64,000 nucleotides of DNA from Orbus hercynius (GTDB taxonomy: Bacteria; Pseudomonadota; Gammaproteobacteria; Enterobacterales; Orbaceae), in assembly GCF_003634275.1 (NCBI RefSeq), contig NZ_RBWY01000003.1, forward strand, positions 124,001 to 188,000. Direction: 5' to 3'. Made by a program: the position numbers and the translations under genes. Shown one piece after another: positions 57,539 through 64,000 of this stretch. How positions within the stretch are numbered: the stretch's first letter is position 1; each line of letters opens with the position of its first letter. The notes under the pieces were generated by a model. It ran no database searches, was not told the DNA's origin, and saw only the letters and a list, made by a program, of their open reading frames with translations.

Positions 57539-60500
57539 ATGAAAAGTCCACACAGAATAAAGAAAGTTAAGCGCATTAAACGGATTCGTAAATGGAAAAA
57601 ACGCAGTCTGGTTGTACTTTGTTCATTTATTTTTCTAATTTGCTTTTTACTGATTTTAATCTATACCAGTTTAGGGATTAAGATCATTAGTAGTATCATT
57701 GAAAAAGTGATGCCTGAAATTCAAATTCAGCATGTTAGTGGTGCATTGAATGACCTTAAAATAGAAGGTTTTTCAATGAATATTGAAGGCGTGGACGTTA
57801 AGGTTGGTAAAGCGGCTTTATCATTATCGGGTTTATGCCTTATTGAAGGTAAGATTTGTATTAAAGATCTGGACGTGGATGATGTGCTAGTCAATGTGCA
57901 CACTGATGCATTTACAACTGATGAAAATCAAACCACTGAACCAGTATCAACTGAGCGCTCTGTGATCAATATGCCGCTGCCACTGGAGTTGCGTAAGGCA
58001 AATTTAAGCAATGTGGTTGTTAATGTCGATGATATGCAGTTTGGCTTAACGCAGTTTACAGGTAGTGCGACTTGGATAAATGAGAAAGTATATGTTTTTC
58101 CGGCTAATGCCGATGGCGTTAAAGCGCTATTCCCTGATACGCCAACAAATGCGGCGGTGACGATGCCGGTTAATAACGCCGACTCTAGCAATCAATCGAT
58201 CAGTGATACGATCAATGCCATTTTTAATCAACCTTTACTCTCGTCTTTACCCACGGTAAATATTCCTTTAGATGTTTACGTCAATAACTTATCTGGCGAT
58301 GATTGGTTATTACATATTGGGGGTTCGGATTATCAATTTAATGCTCTGACTATTCAAGCAACGACCGAAAATAATGTGATTAATGCCAAGTTATTGAAAA
58401 CATCCGCAAAAACGCCTTATGGTGATGGTGATATCGCGGTTAAAGGCAAAATTATTTTAGGTGATGCCTGGCCAGTATCAGCGAATATTTCGCTGAAAAC
58501 GCAGGCGCAACGTGATCAGGCCTCAACCGAGATAACAAGTGTGATTGATGGTCGATTATTGGGTGAGCTGACAATGCAAACGCAAATCAAAGGGCTCAAT
58601 CAAGCGAACATTGATGCTAAAATCGATTTTTCTGAAAAATATATGCCCGCAACGGTACAAGCCAGAGGCAGTATGATTCAGTGGCCAATATTTGGTCAGC
58701 CAGAATATCAATTAAAAAACTTTAATGTTGATTTATCGGGCGCGGTGACGAATTATCATCTTAATGCGAAAGGTGATTTTTATGGTCAATCGTTGCCGAC
58801 AATCTTATTTGATATGCAAACCGTCGGCACAAATGAAGCACTCAATATCAATTCGCTATCGGTAAAATTACCACAAGGTGAATTTGATTTATCCGGTAAT
58901 GTTGATTGGCTCAGCACATTAAAATGGGATGCGGTTGCCTATTTCAAAAAAATTGATCTGACTAAAGAAATTCCAAATTATCCAATTAAATTGGATGGTC
59001 AATTAAAAACGCATGGTTCTTTTGACCCAAGTGCTTGGACCATGAATATTGATGCTGCGCACATCACCGGTTCACTTAACCAAGCGCCATTGCAAGTCAG
59101 TGGTAATGTTGGTTTTAGCTCAAATCAATTTGTTACCGCCAATAAATTCAATGTGAAATGGGGCGGCAACACTATTGACATTAATGGTTCAAGTCGTCAG
59201 GATAATTTGCTGGCTGATCTACGCTTGCCCGATCTCAGTGTTATTGAACATGGTCTGGTCGGTAATATTTCCGGTAAGTTAACAGTGAAAGGCTCGATCA
59301 ATGAACCGATTATCAAAAGCCATTTAGTGATTGATGATTTCTCTTGGCAAGATATTGTGTTAGAACAAGCACAGTTAAATCTTGATGCTAAATATAGCAA
59401 TTTATTAAGTGGCAAGCTGCAATTGACGGCGAAGCACCTAGCAACATCAAGCTTGGTAGTTGATAATGCTGAGATTGAAGTTTCTGGTAATGAGCTTAAT
59501 CACATTTTAACAGTGCGAACACAAGGTAAGCCAATCTCAACCTCGATTAATTTAGAGGGTCATGTCAATAAAGAGCGCACACAGTGGCAAGGTGCTTTAT
59601 CTGAGGCGATTATCGCTTTTAATCCTAAAAATAGTTGGAAAATCAACCAACCAGTTAAGTTACAATATAATTTAACAACGCAACAAGGCAGTATTTCTTC
59701 ACATTGTTGGGTTAATAAACAATCGCAAATCTGCTTAGATAAAAATCTGATTATTGCTGATAAGGGCCAAGCCTCGCTTGTTTTATCGAATATCGATCTG
59801 ACTTTGTTTGAAGTGATTAATCAAGGTGAAACGCGTTTATCGGGTACCGTTCATGGTAAGGCGAGCATAAAATGGAGTCCTGAGCAAAAAATACCAACTA
59901 TCGTAGCAAATATAGAAAGTAAAGATGTCTATATTAGTCAGCAAATTGCATCGCAAACCTTAGCAATTCCCTTTGATTTGTTTGCTATTAATGCCAATAT
60001 TAATGACACTCAAGCGAAGTTAGATTGGAATTTTAGCATTAAAGAGTTCGGCCGTTTTAATGGTTATGTCAATGTTGCCGATCCTGTTGGTAAAAAGACA
60101 CTCAGTGGTCAAGTGGTAATCGATGAATTATCTTTATCAATTATTAATCCGTTACTCGATAACAGTGAACATGCCGATGGCATTATTAATGGTAAAGTTA
60201 AATTCTCAGGTACACTGTTAGATCCCTATATAACCGGCAATATTGATCTTGAACATAGTGATATCAAAACGACCCAATTACCTGCCGATATTCAATCAAT
60301 TATGATTGATATTGATTTCAATGGTAAATCATCGACCTTGAATGGCAAGTTACAAACTAAAGCTGGAATTGTTGATATTGTTGGGCGGGCGGATTGGACG
60401 ACTATCGATAATTGGAGTGCTAATGTATCGGTTAATGGTGCCGCAATTGAAGTTACCATTCCGCCAATGGTTACAATGACGGTTGTACCCGATATTCGCT

Positions 60501-61372
60501 TACAAGCCAATCAAGATGAATTAAACTTGACCGGTAAAATTAGTATTCCACAGGCCAGTATTAAAGTTGAATCATTACCACCATCAACCATTGATGTGTC
60601 ATCGGATGAAGTGATGCTCAACTCTAACTTGGAAGAGATTGAACCGCAAGATTTGGGCATGAAAATTAATAGCCGTGTTTTTGTCTCATTAGGGGATAAA
60701 GTCAGTATTGATGCCTTTGGTTTGATTGCGCGCTTAAGTGGCGGTGTCTATGTCTCTCAGACATCTAAAGGTTTATCTGTTAATGGGCAAATCAATATTC
60801 CTCAAGGTCAGTTTAAAGCGTATGGTCAAGATCTTATTGTACGTAAGGGCGAAATCTTCTTTGCCGGACCAGTTGATCAACCTCGATTAAATATTGAAGC
60901 AATTCGAAATCCTGAATCGATTGAGAATAATGTTGTTGCAGGTATTCGTGTAACAGGTTTAGCGGATGAACCTAAAACAGAAATATTTTCAGAACCCGCC
61001 ATGTCACAGCAAGAGGCTTTATCTTATCTATTACGTGGACAAGGGCTTGATGGCGGCGATCAAAGCGAAAATGATATGATGACTGCTCTTCTTATTGGGT
61101 TAGGTACGGCACAAAGTGGTCAACTGATCGGAAGTATTGGTTCGACATTTGGAATCAAAAATCTAACGCTTGATACCCAAGGCGTAGGTGATAGTCAAAA
61201 AGTCGTGGTGAGTGGTTATATTCTGCCACATCTCCAGTTAAAATATGGGGTGGGCATTTTTGATTCGCTAGCGACATTTACACTGCGTTATCGGTTATTA
61301 CCTCGCCTCTATTTAGAAGTCATTTCCGGTTTAGATCAAACGGTCGATTTAATTTATCAGTTTGAATTTTAA
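57539..61372 (+). CDS. tamB: Translocation and assembly module inner membrane protein TamB
   Basis: AsmA-like inner-membrane protein of 1277 residues spanning the periplasm, partner of TamA; current work links it to phospholipid transport. A basic N-terminus (KKVKRIKRIRKWKKR) is followed by one membrane anchor, then long beta-rich repeats forming a groove. The DUF490 C-terminus is recognisable: GQINIPQGQFKAYGQDLIVRKGEIFFAGPVDQPRLNIEAIRNP, then QEALSYLLRGQGL and FTLRYRLLPRLYLEV. The ATG at 57539 follows the tamA stop by three bases. Confidence 0.95.
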   Translation: MKSPHRIKKVKRIKRIRKWKKRSLVVLCSFIFLICFLLILIYTSLGIKIISSIIEKVMPEIQIQHVSGALNDLKIEGFSMNIEGVDVKVGKAALSLSGLCLIEGKICIKDLDVDDVLVNVHTDAFTTDENQTTEPVSTERSVINMPLPLELRKANLSNVVVNVDDMQFGLTQFTGSATWINEKVYVFPANADGVKALFPDTPTNAAVTMPVNNADSSNQSISDTINAIFNQPLLSSLPTVNIPLDVYVNNLSGDDWLLHIGGSDYQFNALTIQATTENNVINAKLLKTSAKTPYGDGDIAVKGKIILGDAWPVSANISLKTQAQRDQASTEITSVIDGRLLGELTMQTQIKGLNQANIDAKIDFSEKYMPATVQARGSMIQWPIFGQPEYQLKNFNVDLSGAVTNYHLNAKGDFYGQSLPTILFDMQTVGTNEALNINSLSVKLPQGEFDLSGNVDWLSTLKWDAVAYFKKIDLTKEIPNYPIKLDGQLKTHGSFDPSAWTMNIDAAHITGSLNQAPLQVSGNVGFSSNQFVTANKFNVKWGGNTIDINGSSRQDNLLADLRLPDLSVIEHGLVGNISGKLTVKGSINEPIIKSHLVIDDFSWQDIVLEQAQLNLDAKYSNLLSGKLQLTAKHLATSSLVVDNAEIEVSGNELNHILTVRTQGKPISTSINLEGHVNKERTQWQGALSEAIIAFNPKNSWKINQPVKLQYNLTTQQGSISSHCWVNKQSQICLDKNLIIADKGQASLVLSNIDLTLFEVINQGETRLSGTVHGKASIKWSPEQKIPTIVANIESKDVYISQQIASQTLAIPFDLFAINANINDTQAKLDWNFSIKEFGRFNGYVNVADPVGKKTLSGQVVIDELSLSIINPLLDNSEHADGIINGKVKFSGTLLDPYITGNIDLEHSDIKTTQLPADIQSIMIDIDFNGKSSTLNGKLQTKAGIVDIVGRADWTTIDNWSANVSVNGAAIEVTIPPMVTMTVVPDIRLQANQDELNLTGKISIPQASIKVESLPPSTIDVSSDEVMLNSNLEEIEPQDLGMKINSRVFVSLGDKVSIDAFGLIARLSGGVYVSQTSKGLSVNGQINIPQGQFKAYGQDLIVRKGEIFFAGPVDQPRLNIEAIRNPESIENNVVAGIRVTGLADEPKTEIFSEPAMSQQEALSYLLRGQGLDGGDQSENDMMTALLIGLGTAQSGQLIGSIGSTFGIKNLTLDTQGVGDSQKVVVSGYILPHLQLKYGVGIFDSLATFTLRYRLLPRLYLEVISGLDQTVDLIYQFEF

Positions 61373-61745
61373 TCTTTAAACGTTGCGCTTTCCCGTCAGT
61401 AGCCCGGTTAGTTCGCTACTGACGGCGACTATTGATAGGGTGTTTTCTATTATTTTTAAGCTTAACAAGATGAGTTTAATGCTTTGAGTTAATTCATAAT
61501 TACGATTTTTTGGCAAGATTACAATAAACAAGATCCACCAAAAATCGCATAAATAACGCTGTACAATATTAAATTTAGCAGTATGATAGCAATTTCTAAT
61601 TTTGATTAAATGATTCTATAAAATGAATACAGTAAATAGAATGATGTCCTCTAAATCATATCGATATTTTCAACTCTCATGTTGTGCAGCATAATTCTCT
61701 TATTAACGATTAAATAACGATCTAACTCAACTAATGTAAAATATT
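61373..61745 (+). other. 373-base spacer tamB-kup with a perfect hairpin
   Basis: No coding frame is credible here. CCGTCAGTAGC (61393-61403) and GCTACTGACGG (61415-61425) pair perfectly over 11 bases around an 11-base loop, 21 bases after tamB, but no T-run follows; it probably ends or protects the tamAB transcript. The remaining AT-rich sequence must hold the kup promoter; I cannot assign hexamers reliably. Confidence 0.6.
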
Positions 61746-63764
61746 ATGAATAATTCAAATCATAGAATTCCGGTTGGAATGCTGGGTATTATCAGTGCTA
61801 TTGGCATTGTTTATGGTGATATTGGTACATCACCACTTTATGTTTTAAAAGCCATTATTTATGGATTGCCTGACAACCAATGGTCAAATGCCGAATATAT
61901 TTTGGGGGCGGTATCTTGTATTATCTGGACATTGACACTTCAAACAACTCTTAAATATGTCATTATCACGTTAAAAGCAGATAACAAAGGCGAGGGGGGA
62001 ATCTTATCGCTTTATGCCTTGATTAGGCGCCGTTATCGCTGGGCTTTTGTGGTAGCCATTATTGGAGCGGCAGCGTTACTTGCCGATGGTGCAATTACGC
62101 CCGCGATTACTATCATTACCGCCGTTGAGGGATTAAATTCCCTGTACTCAAATATTCCTATTATTCCGGTGACTTTACTGATTATTTTCGTATTATTCCT
62201 GATTCAGCCATTGGGCACTGCTGCGCTTGGTCGTTATTTTGGGGTTGGGATGACGATTTGGTTTAGTACCTTAGCGATTTTAGGTTTAAATCGGTTATTA
62301 CCGAACTTAGATGTGCTTGCGGCCTTTAATCCAATGTATGCCATCGAATTTATCATTAAAGCACCTGATGCGCTGGTGATTCTTGGTGCGATTTTTATGT
62401 GTACAACCGGTGCAGAAGCACTTTACTCCGATCTAGGTCACTGTGGACTAAAAAATATCCGTATTTCATGGGGCTTTGTTAAAGTGTGCCTCATCGTGAA
62501 CTATTTAGGGCAAGCGGCATGGATTATTCATAATCCAGAACTGGTTGATCCAACGATTAACCCGTTTTATATGATGATGCCTGAGTGGTTTAGATTAATC
62601 GGTATCATTATGTCGACCGTCGCTGCGTTTATTGCTTGCCAGGCACTAATTAGTGGTGCATTTACGATTATTAGTGAAGCGATCTCACTGGAACTCTGGC
62701 CAAATGTACATATTCGATATCCGACCTTGATTAAAGGACAAATGTATATCCCGTCAATTAACTATACGCTGTTTGTGTTATGTGCATTGATGGTGATAGG
62801 ATTTGGTTCATCAGTCAACCTCGAAGCGGCCTATGGTCTGGCAATTACGCTGAGCATGCTCATGACAACGATTTTATTATTTTTCTATTTTATGAAAAAT
62901 AATAAGCCGCTATGGTATAGCGTGCCATTAACATTTTTCTTTTTGTTAATTGAGAGCGGTTTTTTTGTTGCTAATGCACAGAAGTTCTTCCACGGTGGTT
63001 ATGCTTCCATTTTGATTGCTGGATTGATCTTCGTTATGATGTATGCGTGGTATTGCGGTCGACGGATAAAACGCGAATATAATACCTTCGATAGGCTCGA
63101 TAAAGATTATTTAGCCAAGATTGTGGCGGTAAGCCATGATAAAACCATTGAGAAAGTGGCAACGCATCTGTTTTACTTAACCCGAGCACAAAGCCCGCAT
63201 TCGATCGAGAGTAAAATCAGCTTTTCGTTGTTTGAGAAAAAACCAAAGCGGGCTGATACTTACTGGTTCGTCGGTATTAACCGAATGGATGAACCTTATC
63301 AGTTTGATTATGAAATCGAAATTTTGGTGCCTTATAAGGTTTTTAGAATCAATATTAATCTCGGTTTCAAAGTCGATATGCATGCTGAGCAATATATCCA
63401 ATTAATTGCGACTAAAATGGAACAGCAAAATTTAGTCTGCTTATCTTCCAGGTACTCTTCATTAAAAGAGAAACGGGGCGATAGCTTGTACGTTATTGTG
63501 GAGCGTACATTACGTAATGTTGATATCTATTTTGTGCAAAAACCGTTGTTAGTACTTTATACATTTATTAAACGTAAATTTACCTCAGATACGGAAATGT
63601 TCGATCTCGATCCAACGTCAACGTTGATTGAGTATGTACCGATTGTGGCTAATGAGTATGAGAATGACTGTGATACCTTAAAGCAGCTTATTGAGCAATC
63701 GCACATGAGTATTACCGGCCAGTTACCAGAAGAAGAGATTAACGAAAATCCTCAGCAATCTTAA
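61746..63764 (+). CDS. kup: Low-affinity potassium uptake protein Kup
   Basis: K+:H+ symporter of the KUP/HAK family, 672 residues. The family signature GIVYGDIGTSPLYVLKA is at the N-terminus, followed by TLKYVIITLKADNKGEGGILSLYALIR, ADGAITPAITIITAVEGL, TTGAEALYSDLGHCG and FHGGYASILIAGLIF. Twelve helices are expected in residues 1-440, and a cytosolic C-terminal domain follows. E. coli Kup has 622 residues; the extra length is at the C-terminus (EEEINENPQQS). The gene is monocistronic by position. Confidence 0.95.
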   Translation: MNNSNHRIPVGMLGIISAIGIVYGDIGTSPLYVLKAIIYGLPDNQWSNAEYILGAVSCIIWTLTLQTTLKYVIITLKADNKGEGGILSLYALIRRRYRWAFVVAIIGAAALLADGAITPAITIITAVEGLNSLYSNIPIIPVTLLIIFVLFLIQPLGTAALGRYFGVGMTIWFSTLAILGLNRLLPNLDVLAAFNPMYAIEFIIKAPDALVILGAIFMCTTGAEALYSDLGHCGLKNIRISWGFVKVCLIVNYLGQAAWIIHNPELVDPTINPFYMMMPEWFRLIGIIMSTVAAFIACQALISGAFTIISEAISLELWPNVHIRYPTLIKGQMYIPSINYTLFVLCALMVIGFGSSVNLEAAYGLAITLSMLMTTILLFFYFMKNNKPLWYSVPLTFFFLLIESGFFVANAQKFFHGGYASILIAGLIFVMMYAWYCGRRIKREYNTFDRLDKDYLAKIVAVSHDKTIEKVATHLFYLTRAQSPHSIESKISFSLFEKKPKRADTYWFVGINRMDEPYQFDYEIEILVPYKVFRININLGFKVDMHAEQYIQLIATKMEQQNLVCLSSRYSSLKEKRGDSLYVIVERTLRNVDIYFVQKPLLVLYTFIKRKFTSDTEMFDLDPTSTLIEYVPIVANEYENDCDTLKQLIEQSHMSITGQLPEEEINENPQQS

Positions 63765-63771
63765 GCTGAGG
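63750..63771 (+). repeat. Hairpin spanning the kup stop codon
   Basis: CCTCAGC and GCTGAGG pair over seven bases around an eight-base loop that contains the TAA stop. No T-run follows, so it is at best a weak terminator. Confidence 0.4.
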
Positions 63772-63889
63772 CGCTCTGGGCATTGAAATAAAATTGCCAC
63801 TAAAATAGTAATCAACCGGTGATTAAGTTATACTAGAACAATGATTAATTCTAAGCATATCTTTAGTCAAGAATGTTATGAGGTGATGT

Positions 63890-64000
63890 ATGTCAAATTT
63901 AAATAAATGTAAAAGCAATGAAACCGCAGCGTGTTGTTGTACTGATATTGGCACAATCATTGACAATGATGATTGTGTTGCTGAATATGAGAACGTGTTT
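63890..64000 (+). CDS. yfcZ: YfcZ/YiiS family protein (N-terminal part, cut by window edge)
   Basis: The visible 37 residues include CKSNETAACCCTDIGTIIDN and DDCVAEYENVF. They match the start of E. coli YfcZ (triple cysteine, then the C-C-x-D-V-G-T-I-x-D-N pattern), a DUF406 family member of about 95 residues whose function is unknown. An AGGTGATGT ribosome binding site precedes the ATG. The paralogue YiiS shares the motif, so the exact symbol is tentative. Confidence 0.8.
   Translation, partial: MSNLNKCKSNETAACCCTDIGTIIDNDDCVAEYENVF

Overview
The window is AT-rich chromosomal DNA of a gammaproteobacterium. Most proteins read like close relatives of Enterobacterales proteins (LysC, BtsT, YhiN, TrmB, NfsA, YejABEF, PrmB). 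A Pasteurellaceae-type ZevAB zinc locus and dense AT-rich spacers point to the Enterobacterales/Pasteurellales border. Orbaceae is my best guess, but that is inference from gene content; no rRNA or other marker here settles it. I saw no prophage, insertion sequence, CRISPR array, rRNA or tRNA. This is core genome with a few accessory metabolic islands.

Layout. 1-5.3 kb: a partial GlsB/YeaQ-type membrane protein, lysC, the rpsP-rimM-trmD-rplS operon and yhiN. 5.4-10.2 kb: the pyruvate transporter btsT beside its regulators btsSR. 10.3-20.8 kb: trmB, a metallo-beta-lactamase-fold lipoprotein, nfsA coupled to a glucose-1-phosphatase-like enzyme, aat, and the peptide importer yejABEF. 20.8-28.6 kb: nfsB, a class I fumarase, and a divergent operon of M20 carbamoylase, MFS transporter, pyrK, pyrDB and pyrC. 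28.7-37.2 kb: prmB-aroC-small membrane protein-yfcA, glyA, ygiF-glnE. 37.2-43.4 kb: an unrecognised lipoprotein, feoABC and zevAB. 43.5-50 kb: pentose phosphate genes tkt, tal, a SorC-family regulator, pgl and zwf. 50.4-55 kb: rplY, fau, 6S RNA, zapA, dxs, ispA, xseB. 55-64 kb: hpt, tamA-tamB, kup and a partial YfcZ-family gene.

The most interesting block is 23.0-28.6 kb. A carbamoylase, an importer, an NAD-type dihydroorotate dehydrogenase (PyrDB with its PyrK electron-transfer subunit) and a dihydroorotase sit in one apparent operon, divergent from a fumarase. Run in the reductive direction these enzymes would take orotate to dihydroorotate, N-carbamoyl-aspartate and then aspartate, ammonia and CO2. 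That is the logic of the classical orotate fermentation of Clostridium (Zymobacterium) oroticum, so I propose an orotate or ureidosuccinate catabolic operon. A biosynthetic role is the main alternative.

Several regulatory sites are readable. A 15-bp palindrome matching the Zur box core overlaps the -10 of zevAB. A Fur-like box precedes feoA. A perfect 15-bp palindrome plus a second Fur-like dyad lies on the promoter of the unknown lipoprotein. Direct repeats resembling BtsR sites precede btsT, and dyads precede zwf and the carbamoylase operon. 6S RNA lies in its usual place next to fau and zapA, with a readable promoter.
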